Source of the DNA: Mycobacterium gordonae
GTDB lineage: Bacteria > Actinomycetota > Actinomycetes > Mycobacteriales > Mycobacteriaceae
NCBI RefSeq assembly: GCF_002101675.1
Contig: NZ_LQOY01000207.1
Span: 117,852 to 181,851 of the forward strand
DNA length: 64,000 bases
Direction of reading: 5' to 3'
A model generated the notes under the pieces. The model searched no databases. It worked only from the letters and a program-made list of their open reading frames with translations, and was not told the DNA's origin. Positions 43,333-51,854 of this stretch are shown here, in pieces (the first letter of the stretch is position 1; every line of letters starts with the position of its first letter). The position numbers and the translations under genes were made by a program.

Positions 43333-43920
43333 TTATTTCTTGCCGCCGAGCAGGCCGCCGAGAATATCGCCGAGGCCACCGCCCTTGTTGCCCAGCACAC
43401 TGCCCAGAATGCCGCCCAGTGACTTGTCGTTGCCACCGCCGAGGATGCTGCCCAGGATGTCGCCCAGTCCGCCGCCTGAGCTGCGTTGCTGTGGGGTGGG
43501 GGCCTCGGCCGGGGCGCCGGAATTGAGTTGTTTTCCGATGTACGCCAACACAATCGGCAGCACGATGGGCAACAACTGTTTGAGCAGTTCACTGTTGCCG
43601 GCGCCGCCCCCGGCCAGGGCGGTAGCGACTTCGTTGGTGTCCTTGCCGCCGAAGAGCGTCGCGACCGCCTGGTGCCCGTCCTGTTCGTCGACGTGGTCGA
43701 CGCCGCCGCCGGCGTCGAGCAGCCCACGCGCGGCATGGCCACTGGCGGCGTCCTCGATCTTGCTGGCGTGCTCGGGATCCTGCGAATTATGTTGCAGCCC
43801 ACTGAGCAACACCGGCACCAAGGTGTGCACCGCTTTGTCGACTTCGCCCTGTTCTGCCCCGAGCTTCGACGCGATGTCCGAGGTGGGAATCTGCGCGTAA
43901 AGATCGTCGAGACCGGCCAT
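43333..43920 (-). CDS. DUF937-like protein with Gly/Leu-rich C-terminal repeats
   Basis: The 195-residue protein starts MAGLDDLYAQIPTSDIASKLG, with a helical DUF937-like N-terminal part (about 1-115) and a hydrophobic segment LLPIVLPIVLAYIGKQL. The tail (about 140-195) repeats GGLGDILGSILGG-like units and ends in KK. No enzymatic motif is seen. The ATG at 43918-43920 has AAGGTGG upstream; three earlier in-frame codons exist to 43929. It precedes the lectin-LysM gene by about 100 bases on the same strand, so the two may be co-expressed. Confidence 0.75.
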   Translation of the reverse strand: MAGLDDLYAQIPTSDIASKLGAEQGEVDKAVHTLVPVLLSGLQHNSQDPEHASKIEDAASGHAARGLLDAGGGVDHVDEQDGHQAVATLFGGKDTNEVATALAGGGAGNSELLKQLLPIVLPIVLAYIGKQLNSGAPAEAPTPQQRSSGGGLGDILGSILGGGNDKSLGGILGSVLGNKGGGLGDILGGLLGGKK

Positions 43921-44022
43921 CGTGTCCACCTTCGTCGCTGGGATAGGAGGCGAGCAGCTACGACACTAGACGCACCCCATCCGGATCAACACCCTTTGAT
44001 CAGGCGGATTTCAACTCACACG

Positions 44023-45279
44023 TCAATTTAACCGTTCGGTTCGCAACTCGATACCCGCGTGTGGGAACCGGGCCAGCAGCGCGTCACCCATGGCCGCGGC
44101 CGGCGTCAGCACCCCGTGCAGATCGGAGAGCTTGTCACGGTCTTTGGCCAGCGCCAGGCCGCACTCCCCCAACATCACCGAGGTGGCCTTGTAACCGGGG
44201 TCGCCCCGCTGCTCCATGCGCGCCACGTAGCGGGCGCCGGAGGTCGTGGTGGTGTACGTCTCGACCTTGTAGAAGCCGCGCTCGCGGGCCTTGGCGCTCG
44301 GCCCGGTACCCGGCTTCGGAGCCACCCGTTCCACCAGTTTCCGCGGGAGCAGCCGGAAGTAGCGGCTGCCCAGTCCGAACACCGCGTTGCTCAATCCGGT
44401 GACGACGGCGGCCGCCACCGGCGCGACGGGTGAAGAACCGAGGTTGACCGACTCGCTGTAGCGGAAGTTGCGGCCGTAGGCCCAGTCGAGCAGGGCGTTG
44501 CTGCGCCGCACGATCCGGGTGTTGTACGGCGCCATCACGAATCCGGCGGTCCACAGCTCGCGCAGTTCCGGTGCGAGCTGTCCGCCGCGACGCAATGGGA
44601 GATCGGGCTGCGGGCCCAGCTCGGGCTCGGCACCGCGGTCGGTGGTCAGCGTGTACGGGTCGCTGAGCTGATTGCGCACCTCGGGGTCACTCGAGGCGAG
44701 CCGCAGGATCTCGGTCATCGACGCGAACGTGCCGCCGGACAACCCGCCGCGGAAAGAGCGGACCACGAAGTTCGTCTCACCAAGCTCGCCCGCACCGTCG
44801 TCGCGTGCGGCACGAAACAGTGCGTAGACCGTCAGGTCCGACGGGACGGAGTCGAATCCGCAGGCGTGCACGATCCGGGCGCCGGTGTCGGCGGCCTGCT
44901 TGTGGTAGAGGTCGATGCTCTCGCGCACGAAGTTGGCCTCACCGGTCAGGTCGGCGTAATCGGTGCCGGCCGCAGCGCACGCGGCCACCAGGGGCAGGCC
45001 GTAGCGGGTGTAAGGACCCACAGTGGTGATGACGACCTGGGTGCGGGCGGCCATCTCCTTGAGCGACGACTCGGAAGTGGCGTCGGCGGAGATCAGGGGC
45101 CAGTCCTGAGCGGCGGGTCCCAACGTCTTGCGGACCGCGTCCAGGCGCTCCGTCGACCGCCCGGCCAGGGCGATGCGCGCGTCTCCCCCGGCCCGGGCGA
45201 GATACTCGGCGGTCAGCTTGCCCACGAAGCCCGTTGCCCCGTAGACGATGATGTCGAATTCGCGTGGCGTCTCGGTCAC
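44023..45279 (-). CDS. Saccharopine dehydrogenase-like / trans-acting enoyl reductase family protein (Rv2449c-like)
   Basis: A 418-residue protein with an N-terminal Rossmann NAD(P) motif, VYGATGFVGKLTAEYLARAGG, and LAGRSTERLDAV. The middle and C-terminal parts match the family that includes the trans-acting enoyl reductase of phthiocerol lipid synthesis. The exact substrate is unknown. The GTG at 45277-45279 has TAGCGT seven bases upstream, so it is probably leaderless. It is divergent from the FAD monooxygenase across 86 bases. Confidence 0.88.
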   Translation of the reverse strand: MTETPREFDIIVYGATGFVGKLTAEYLARAGGDARIALAGRSTERLDAVRKTLGPAAQDWPLISADATSESSLKEMAARTQVVITTVGPYTRYGLPLVAACAAAGTDYADLTGEANFVRESIDLYHKQAADTGARIVHACGFDSVPSDLTVYALFRAARDDGAGELGETNFVVRSFRGGLSGGTFASMTEILRLASSDPEVRNQLSDPYTLTTDRGAEPELGPQPDLPLRRGGQLAPELRELWTAGFVMAPYNTRIVRRSNALLDWAYGRNFRYSESVNLGSSPVAPVAAAVVTGLSNAVFGLGSRYFRLLPRKLVERVAPKPGTGPSAKARERGFYKVETYTTTTSGARYVARMEQRGDPGYKATSVMLGECGLALAKDRDKLSDLHGVLTPAAAMGDALLARFPHAGIELRTERLN

Positions 45280-45286
45280 CCGACCG

Positions 45287-45292
45287 ACGCTA
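45287..45292 (-). promoter_or_regulatory. Candidate -10 box of leaderless Rv2449c-like gene
   Basis: TAGCGT on the minus strand, seven bases before the GTG at 45279. Confidence 0.45.
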
Positions 45293-45352
45293 CCCTGGCC
45301 GCCGCCGGGCCTCGTCGGGCAGCCGGTCCTTGAACAGACCCCGCCGCCCGAC

Positions 45353-45358
45353 TATTTT
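45353..45358 (+). promoter_or_regulatory. Candidate -10 box of leaderless FAD monooxygenase gene
   Basis: TATTTT on the plus strand, seven bases before the ATG at 45366. Confidence 0.45.
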
Positions 45359-45365
45359 CCGCGGA

Positions 45366-46535
45366 ATGACGCAACGAATTGTTGTCGTCGGAGCGGGCAT
45401 CGCCGGGTTGGCCAGCGCAGTGGCGTTGCGGCGGCGTGGTTACGACGTGAGCATCGTCGAGCAGCGCACCGACACCACGCCCGGTGCGGCCATCAGCATC
45501 TGGCCCAACGCGCTGGCGGCCCTGGACGAACTGGGGCTTGGTGATGAGGTGCGCGACGCGGGCGCCCGCGTCGCGACCGGTGCGTTGCGCTGGCGGGACG
45601 GTTCCTGGCTGCGCCGTCCCGCGACCGAGTCCCTGATCAGTGCACTCGGGGAGCCGTTGGTGGTGCTGCGGCGTTCGGCACTGCGCAACATACTGACCGC
45701 CGCAGCAGCTGACATCAGCGTCGAATACGGGTTGGCAGCCTCGAAATTGGAGCCCAGCGGCGACGGAATCCGGATCGAATTGTCAGACGGGGCGGTGCGC
45801 TGCGCGGACGCGGTGATCGGCGCCGACGGCATCGGTTCGATGGTGGCTCGCCACCTCAACGGTCCACTGCGCTATCGCTATGCCGGTTACACCGCGTGGC
45901 GCGGCATAGCTGCTTGTGGGATGGATCCCGACCTCGCCGGAGCAACGCTTGGTCCCGGGGTGGAGACCGGCCACATCCCGTGCGGGCCTGACCTGACGTA
46001 TTGGTACACCACCGAACGCGCCCCAGAGGGGCGGTCGGCCACCGATGCTGACCTGCCCTACCTTCGAGCCAAGCTGGCCGGCTGGCCGGAACCGGTTCCC
46101 GACGTGCTGGCTGCGACAACTCCCGACGATCTGTTGCGCAACGACCTCTACGACCGCGAGCCGGCCCGTCGTTGGGCCCGCGGGCCGGTGGTCGTCGTCG
46201 GGGACGCGGCGCACCCGATGCGCCCGCATCTCGGGCAGGGTGGCTGCCAGGGTTTGGAGGACGCTGCGATCTTGGGGGCGTTCGTCGAACGTGTCGCGGA
46301 CCTGCCGGCGGCCTTCGCCGCCTTCGCCGACTTCCGCCGGTCGCGGACCTCAGCTGTAGTGCGTGAGTCCGCGATGCTCGGCCGGGTCATCAACCTGCGT
46401 CCCGCATTCCTCAGCGCCGCGCTGAGCCGCACCAGCGCGCTCATCCCGGACGCCGCGTTCACCCGGCACCTGGCGTCGGTGGCCGGCCGCCCGGCGTTCG
46501 TGCTGCCGACCGTCGGCGATGCCAACCGGGCATGA
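45366..46535 (+). CDS. FAD-dependent aromatic-type monooxygenase
   Basis: A 389-residue class A flavoprotein monooxygenase. Visible motifs are the FAD Rossmann GxGxxG (VVVGAGIAGLASAVAL), the DG motif (VIGADGIGSMVAR) and the GD motif (VVVGDAAHPMRPHLGQGGCQGLEDA). Such enzymes hydroxylate or epoxidise aromatic or quinone substrates with NAD(P)H; the substrate here is not visible. The ATG at 45366 is chosen over the longer frame for the family N-terminus MTQRIVVVGAG. It is absent from this slot in M. tuberculosis as I recall. A strong hairpin follows. Confidence 0.92.
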   Translation: MTQRIVVVGAGIAGLASAVALRRRGYDVSIVEQRTDTTPGAAISIWPNALAALDELGLGDEVRDAGARVATGALRWRDGSWLRRPATESLISALGEPLVVLRRSALRNILTAAAADISVEYGLAASKLEPSGDGIRIELSDGAVRCADAVIGADGIGSMVARHLNGPLRYRYAGYTAWRGIAACGMDPDLAGATLGPGVETGHIPCGPDLTYWYTTERAPEGRSATDADLPYLRAKLAGWPEPVPDVLAATTPDDLLRNDLYDREPARRWARGPVVVVGDAAHPMRPHLGQGGCQGLEDAAILGAFVERVADLPAAFAAFADFRRSRTSAVVRESAMLGRVINLRPAFLSAALSRTSALIPDAAFTRHLASVAGRPAFVLPTVGDANRA

Positions 46536-46540
46536 GACGA

Positions 46541-46570
46541 CGAATGCCGGGCCCGAAGGCCCGGCATTCG
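46541..46570. terminator. Perfect 13-bp terminator hairpin
   Basis: CGAATGCCGGGCC pairs with GGCCCGGCATTCG around a CGAA loop. It lies six bases after the monooxygenase stop and before the convergent rpfE stop at 46607, so it probably serves both. Confidence 0.9.
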
Positions 46571-46606
46571 CTTGAAGCGTTAGCGGGTGTGGTGCTGCTC
46601 AGCTGA

Positions 46607-47173
46607 TCAGCCGCGGCGGCCGCAGACCGGCCACGCGCCGATGCCCTGCGAATGCAGCACGTTCTCGGCCACACGGATCTGCTCCTCACGGCTGGCGCTG
46701 GCCGCCGAGCCGCTGCCGCCGTTGGCACGCCAGGTGCCCGCCGTGAATTGCAGGCCACCGGAGTAGCCGTTGCCGGTGCTGATCGCCCAGTTGCCACCGG
46801 ACTCGCACTGCGCGATCGCGTCCCAGTTCACGCTGTACGCCTTGACCGGGGCGGGCGCGGGCACCTCGTTCACCGGCGGGGCGTCAGGCGCCGGCAGGTT
46901 CGGGTCGAAGCCAGCGGGCTCCGGTGCCGGCGGCGCGTCGGCCGGAGGGGCGTCGGGGGCCGGCGGCGCGTCAGGCGCCGGCAGGTTCGGGTCGAACCCC
47001 ACCAATTCCGGGGCCGGCGGCGCGTCAGGAGCCGGCTGGCCTGGGTCGAAGCCGGGAGCGACGTTGGGGTCCACGCCCTGGACATCCGCATGAGCGATGC
47101 CGGTGGTCGGCACGGTCACGAGGGTTCCGGTAATCGCGGCGACAATGAGCGTCTTGCGGACGTTCTTCAACAC
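46607..47173 (-). CDS. rpfE: Resuscitation-promoting factor RpfE
   Basis: A 188-residue secreted muralytic enzyme. A signal peptide (about 1-31, hydrophobic TLIVAAITGTLVTVPTTGIA then HAD) is followed by a Pro/Asp/Ala-rich linker with two GFDPNLPAPDAPP repeats. The C-terminal Rpf domain (about 115-188) has VNWDAIAQCESGGNW with the catalytic Glu and ends VCGRRG. It cleaves peptidoglycan and helps resuscitate dormant cells. GTG at 47173 or TTG at 47170 could be used; GAAAGGA is upstream of both, and the TTG would match the M. tuberculosis N-terminus. It is preceded by an unusually long untranslated region. Confidence 0.95.
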   Translation of the reverse strand: MLKNVRKTLIVAAITGTLVTVPTTGIAHADVQGVDPNVAPGFDPGQPAPDAPPAPELVGFDPNLPAPDAPPAPDAPPADAPPAPEPAGFDPNLPAPDAPPVNEVPAPAPVKAYSVNWDAIAQCESGGNWAISTGNGYSGGLQFTAGTWRANGGSGSAASASREEQIRVAENVLHSQGIGAWPVCGRRG

Positions 47174-47800
47174 TGTTCCTTTCGTTGCGCGCGCGCTGAA
47201 GCCAGCCCGCCGCAGCGGGTTGGTGTTGCTTGGTGCGTCAATGACGCTGAGATGCTTCAGGGCGTGCCGTCTCGTTTCGGCACGACAGCGAAGGGCCTGA
47301 TTGCCCGGCGCGGCCGCTGGCCGACGCCCGTGGGGCGGCACCGGTATTCAGCGCCGTCTCCCACATCCGCTCACACGCGGGTCCGTGGATTCAATTTTCG
47401 TGGTTACTAATTTGTGCCCATTTTCGGGCTAAGAGGACCGTACGATAACGATTTGGATTCGTCACCTCGACAGAATGGGTATACCGGACCGATAACGAAC
47501 CGGTCACGCCCACTCACCCCCGCGGTCCGCGCAGGTCAGACGACTGTTACAGGCTGCCCGCAATCCGTTGCCACATTTGCGCTTTCGTGAGCCTAATCAC
47601 GCATATATTGTGAGCTGCGCCACCGAATTTCGTTATCTGACGCACGACCAACAACGCGAGCGGATAACAGTGCGGCGTGACATGGCACACAATTCGCCGC
47701 CCTGCAAATCGGCGTCACAAATTGAAAATTGTGCCCGATCGCACAAATTCCTGGAAACAATGCCCGGCCGCGCGAGAGGCGGCGGCACGAAGGAAAGGTC
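47174..47800 (-). promoter_or_regulatory. Long rpfE upstream region, possible structured leader
   Basis: These 627 bases between rpfE and mobA hold no convincing gene. On the minus strand before rpfE there is a hairpin GCGTCA/TGACGC (47235-47247), a segment AGCGGATGTGGGAGACG followed by GCTGAATACCGGTGCC, and two direct copies of CGATAACGA (plus strand 47443-47451 and 47490-47498). The middle elements loosely recall the c-di-AMP (ydaO) riboswitch known upstream of actinobacterial rpfA, but the diagnostic 3' block is not clear. The mobA-proximal half (about 47520-47800) is relatively AT-rich with nothing identified. Confidence 0.35.
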
Positions 47801-48394
47801 TTAACGGCCCGGACGAACCGGTGTCCGCAGATCGTCAACCGCGTTGACGTTCGTCAGCGCCACGGAGTCGGTCAGCACGATCTGCTGCGAGTCCGAGGCG
47901 TCGATGAGGTCGCTCATCTTGCGCGCCCCGGCCGCCACCAGCGCATCGATGCGGTCGGCCAGATCCGTGCGGTACACCGCGGCCAGGTAGTGACTGCGGC
48001 CGTCCCACGGCATCACCACCTCGGCGTTGGTCTCGACGGCGAGGCGGAACAGCTCGTCGATCAAATCGGCTGTGAGCGAAGGCATGTCGACAGCGGCGAC
48101 GAACGCGTAGCGTGCGCCGGCCGCCGCTGCGGCCCGCAGCCCCCGTCCGGTCGCCGGCAACGGACCCAGCCCGCGCACCTCGTCGCGCAGGATGGGAACC
48201 GACAGCGCGGGCAGTGGCTGGCCCGGCGCGGCCATCACGTAAACCGGCGAACAGCGTTGCGACACAACGTCAACCACCCGTTCCACCATCGTGCCCGACC
48301 CGTCGGGAAGCGGCAGGGTGGCCTTGTCTCGGCCCATCCGGCGCGATTCGCCGCCGGCGACGACGACGCCGGCCAGTGAAACGTCTTCAGCCAC
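47801..48394 (-). CDS. mobA: Molybdenum cofactor guanylyltransferase
   Basis: A 197-residue nucleotidyltransferase with the signature VVAGGESRRMGRDKATLPL and a later VAAVDMPSLTADLIDEL (Asp for Mg). It attaches GMP to molybdopterin for enzymes of the DMSO reductase type. The start is a GTG at 48392-48394 with GAGGGG about nine bases upstream. It begins 12 bases after korB and is likely read with korAB, the same order as Rv2453c after Rv2454c. Confidence 0.92.
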   Translation of the reverse strand: MAEDVSLAGVVVAGGESRRMGRDKATLPLPDGSGTMVERVVDVVSQRCSPVYVMAAPGQPLPALSVPILRDEVRGLGPLPATGRGLRAAAAAGARYAFVAAVDMPSLTADLIDELFRLAVETNAEVVMPWDGRSHYLAAVYRTDLADRIDALVAAGARKMSDLIDASDSQQIVLTDSVALTNVNAVDDLRTPVRPGR

Positions 48395-48406
48395 TTACGC
48401 TGCCCC

Positions 48407-49525
48407 TCAGTCCACGGTCCAGGTATCACGCCCGCGCAGCAGTGACTGCAGCGCGGTTTCATCCGATGGGATCGAATTCTGGGCGGACTCTACCTGCGAG
48501 CGAGCGGCGTCATCGTAGGTGGGTCGGCTGATGTCGCGGAAGATGCCCATCACCATGTGATCGAGGTTCTGGTCCGACAACCGCGACAACGCGAACGCGT
48601 ATGCGGAATCGTCGCCGTGGGCGTCGTGCACCACGATCTCCTCTTGGGCCACATCGGCCGTCTTGGCCACGTCGAGACCGAAGCCCGACTTCACCACGCA
48701 GTACTCGCCGTTTGCGCCGAACACGATCGGTTCCCCATGGCGGACTTTGATCACCCGTTCTTCGGAGCCCTCCTTACGCAGCGCGTCGAAGGAGCCGTCG
48801 TTGAAGATCGGGCAGTCCTGCATGATCTCGACCAGTGCGGCACCGCGATGCTGGGCCGCGGCCCGCAGCACCTCCGTCAGTCCGGCGCGATCCGAATCCA
48901 GCGCGCGCCCCACGAACGTCGCCTCGGCCCCGAGCGCCAGCGAGACCGGGTTGAACGGGTGGTCCAGCGAACCCATCGGCGTCGACTTGGTGATCTTGCC
49001 CACCTCTGAGGTCGGCGAGTACTGGCCTTTGGTGAGTCCGTAGATGCGGTTGTTGAACAGCAGGATGGTGATGTTGACGTTGCGGCGCAGCGTGTGGATC
49101 AGGTGGTTTCCGCCGATGGACAAGGCGTCACCGTCGCCGGTAACCACCCAGACGGACAGGTCCTCGCGGGCCAGGGCCAGGCCGGTGGCGATGGCCGGCG
49201 CACGGCCGTGGATCGAGTGGAATCCGTAGGTCTCCAGGTAGTAGGGGAACCGGCTGGAACAGCCGATACCGCTGATGAAGACGATGTTCTCGCGGCGCAG
49301 CCCGAGTTCGGGCAGGAAGTTGCGGATGGTGTTGAGGATGACGTAGTCACCACATCCCGGGCACCAGCGCACCTCCTGGTCGCTGGTGAAGTCCTTGCCC
49401 TTTTGTGGCTGGTCTTCATCAGACAGCCTGGGGACCCCGTCGTTCTTGTTCACTTTGGGAGTTACTCCCAGGTCGGTGCCGATCAGGCTGGTCATGAGCG
49501 CCGCGTCCTCCTCATCGCTTCGCAT
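48407..49525 (-). CDS. korB: 2-oxoglutarate:ferredoxin oxidoreductase, beta subunit
   Basis: The 372-residue subunit binds thiamine pyrophosphate: GDGDALSIGGNHLIHTLRRN with NNRIYGLTKGQYSPTS. Cys residues in WCPGCGDY and GIGCSSRF, plus a later Cys, can hold the 4Fe-4S cluster. With KorA it converts 2-oxoglutarate and CoA to succinyl-CoA and reduced ferredoxin. The ATG at 49525 starts seven bases after korA; an ATG at 49495 with GAGGAGGA upstream is an alternative. Synteny agrees with Rv2454c. Confidence 0.95.
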   Translation of the reverse strand: MRSDEEDAALMTSLIGTDLGVTPKVNKNDGVPRLSDEDQPQKGKDFTSDQEVRWCPGCGDYVILNTIRNFLPELGLRRENIVFISGIGCSSRFPYYLETYGFHSIHGRAPAIATGLALAREDLSVWVVTGDGDALSIGGNHLIHTLRRNVNITILLFNNRIYGLTKGQYSPTSEVGKITKSTPMGSLDHPFNPVSLALGAEATFVGRALDSDRAGLTEVLRAAAQHRGAALVEIMQDCPIFNDGSFDALRKEGSEERVIKVRHGEPIVFGANGEYCVVKSGFGLDVAKTADVAQEEIVVHDAHGDDSAYAFALSRLSDQNLDHMVMGIFRDISRPTYDDAARSQVESAQNSIPSDETALQSLLRGRDTWTVD

Positions 49526-49532
49526 CGGACCA

Positions 49533-51479
49533 TCATGCGCTGACCCCCGCTTCGACGTGGGCCGCCGACAATCTGGCGATTATGGTCTTGTCCTGCTCGA
49601 GTTCGTTCAACCTGCCGGCCAGCGCTGCCCGAATGAATCGTCCGATCTCGTCGGCTAGGAACGAGACACCCTTGACTTTGGTGACCGACTTGACGTCGAC
49701 CAAGTACTTGGCGCGCAACAACATCGCCAGCTGGCCCATGTTCATCTCCGGGCACACCACTTTCGGGTAGCGGTGCAACACATCGCCCAGATTGGCGGGG
49801 AACGGGTTGAGGTAGCGCAGGTGGGCGTGTGCCACCTTGGTGCCACGGCGGCGCGCGCGCCGGCAGGCCTCGCCGATCGGACCGTACGAACTTCCCCAGC
49901 CGAGCAGCAGCAGCTCGGCATCACCGGTCGGGTCGTCGACTTCGAGGTCCGGGACGCTGATGCCGTCGATCTTGGCCTTGCGTATCCGGACCATCAGGTC
50001 GTGGTTGGTGGGGTCGTAGGAGATGTCGCCGGATCCGTTGGCCGCTTCCAGCCCACCGATGCGGTGCTCGAGGCCCGGGGTGCCGGGCACCGCGAACTGC
50101 CTGGCCAGCGTGTCCCGGTGCCGGGCGTAGGGCTCGAAGGGTTCACCCGGTTTGGCGAAAATGTGCTTGATCGGCTTGAGCGAATTCACGTCCGGGATGC
50201 GCCACGGCTCGGAGCCGTTGGCGATGGCGCCGTCGGACAGCAGGATCACCGGGGTGTGGTACGACACCGCGATCCGAACCGCCTCCAGGGCCGTGTCGAA
50301 GCAGTCGGAGGGAGAGCGCGGCGCCAGCACCGCGACCGGCGACTCCCCGTTTCGGCCGAACAGCGCCTGCAACAGATCGGCCTGCTCGGTCTTGGTCGGC
50401 AGACCGGTGGACGGTCCGCCACGCTGGACGTCGATGACGATCAGCGGGAGCTCGGTCATCACGGCCAGACCCATCGCTTCGGACTTCAGCGAGATACCGG
50501 GACCCGATGTGCTGGTGACGCCGAGCGCACCGCCGTAGGAGGCGCCGATGGCGGCGCAGATGCCGCCGATCTCGTCCTCCGCCTGGAACGTGATGACGTT
50601 GAAGTTCTTGTGTTTGGACAGCTCGTGCAGGATGTCCGAGGCCGGGGTGATCGGGTAGCTGCCCAGCACCACCTGCTTGCTGGCGAGTTGGCCGGCCGCG
50701 ACGATGCCGTAGGCCAGCGCGGTGTTGCCGGAGATCTGCCGGTATTCGCCGGCCGGCAACGACGCCTTGGACACCTCGTAGGTGGTGCCGAACGCCTCGG
50801 TGGTTTCGCCGTAGTTCCAACCCGCTTTCAGCGCCAGCACATTGGCCTCGGCGATGTCGGGCTTGCGGGCAAACTTCTCCCTGATGAAGGTCTCGCTGGT
50901 GCGGATCGGCCGCCCGTACATCCACGACAGCAGACCGAGGGCGAACATGTTCTTGGCGCGCTGGCCGTCTTTCTTGGTAGCCCCGATCGCTTCGACGGCC
51001 CCGAGGGTGAGCGTGGTCATCGGCACCGCGTGCACGACGTATTCCTCGAGTTCGTCGGACTCCAACGGGTTGGTCACGTAGCCGACTTTGGTGAGATTGC
51101 GCTTGGTGAACTCGTCGGAGTTCGCGATCACCATTCCGCCGCGCGGCAGGTCCCCGATATTGGCCTTCAGCGCAGCGGGGTTCATGGCCACCAGGACGTC
51201 GGGCCGGTCCCCTGCGGTCAGGATGTCATAGTCGGCGATCTGGATCTGGAAAGACGAGACGCCGGGCAAGGTCCCTGCGGGAGCACGGATCTCGGCGGGG
51301 TAGTTCGGCTGGGTGGCCAGGTCGTTGCCGAAAAGCGCCGCCTCCGAAGTGAATCGGTCGCCGGTCAGCTGCATGCCGTCGCCGGAGTCTCCCGCGAATC
51401 GGATGACAACATTTTCCAGGCGCTGCCGACCGGACCCGTTCTGAGACTCTTCCCCGGCGCCGTTGCCGTTCGGATTCAC
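49533..51479 (-). CDS. korA: 2-oxoglutarate:ferredoxin oxidoreductase, alpha subunit
   Basis: A 648-residue fused gamma/alpha subunit. The N-terminal gamma part has VIRFAGDSGDGMQLTGDRFTSE; the alpha part has GSYPITPASDILHELSKH, TSTSGPGISLKSEAMGL and DVQRGGPSTGLPTKTEQADLL (CoA/TPP interface). The GTG at 51477-51479 gives NPNGNGAGEESQ, close to the Rv2455c start; twelve upstream codons are open but unlikely. It heads korA-korB-mobA. The MFS gene that I recall between korA and clpX in M. tuberculosis is absent. Confidence 0.95.
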   Translation of the reverse strand: MNPNGNGAGEESQNGSGRQRLENVVIRFAGDSGDGMQLTGDRFTSEAALFGNDLATQPNYPAEIRAPAGTLPGVSSFQIQIADYDILTAGDRPDVLVAMNPAALKANIGDLPRGGMVIANSDEFTKRNLTKVGYVTNPLESDELEEYVVHAVPMTTLTLGAVEAIGATKKDGQRAKNMFALGLLSWMYGRPIRTSETFIREKFARKPDIAEANVLALKAGWNYGETTEAFGTTYEVSKASLPAGEYRQISGNTALAYGIVAAGQLASKQVVLGSYPITPASDILHELSKHKNFNVITFQAEDEIGGICAAIGASYGGALGVTSTSGPGISLKSEAMGLAVMTELPLIVIDVQRGGPSTGLPTKTEQADLLQALFGRNGESPVAVLAPRSPSDCFDTALEAVRIAVSYHTPVILLSDGAIANGSEPWRIPDVNSLKPIKHIFAKPGEPFEPYARHRDTLARQFAVPGTPGLEHRIGGLEAANGSGDISYDPTNHDLMVRIRKAKIDGISVPDLEVDDPTGDAELLLLGWGSSYGPIGEACRRARRRGTKVAHAHLRYLNPFPANLGDVLHRYPKVVCPEMNMGQLAMLLRAKYLVDVKSVTKVKGVSFLADEIGRFIRAALAGRLNELEQDKTIIARLSAAHVEAGVSA

Positions 51480-51854
51480 GTCTCCGCCTTCCAACTTGCA
51501 TATCCGGACAGGCACTCCGCTGCAGCTCCAGATTACGCGCGCCGGAGTGCCGTCTCCGCTGTCACGATTGATGTCACTGGAAGTACCAATTATGACACTT
51601 CTCTAAGGGTGTACAGCCGTCCTCTTAAACTTGTTACCGGCGAGTATGCAGGTAAAAGCCGATGTCAGGCTGGCGCCGGCCGGGGACAGCATCGCAACTG
51701 TGGTATTGGTCACTTTATCGGCGTGGCGGCATCCAGCCCCGTTTTCGGTACCAAAAGCGGCGCGTTTCTTCGATGGCCCCTCGCCGCGACACCGCGTCGC
51801 CGGGGCACCCGTTTCGTCCGCGGTCATCGACTTCGCAGACTGATCTTCTGCCGG
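51480..51854. other. Intergenic region between clpX and korA
   Basis: 375 bases with no convincing gene; short frames on both strands lack a ribosome binding site and protein-like composition. The middle (about 51580-51660) is less GC-rich than the surroundings and holds CATAAT on the minus strand (complement of ATTATG at about 51588-51593), a possible -10 box for korA without a good -35. A remnant of a lost gene cannot be excluded. Confidence 0.4.

Noticed and set aside
47568..47804. Plus-strand 78-codon frame between rpfE and mobA
   Set aside because: It overlaps the mobA end, has no ribosome binding site and resembles no family I know.
51603..51843. Short frames in the clpX-korA gap
   Set aside because: No ribosome binding site, no recognisable protein and poor composition.
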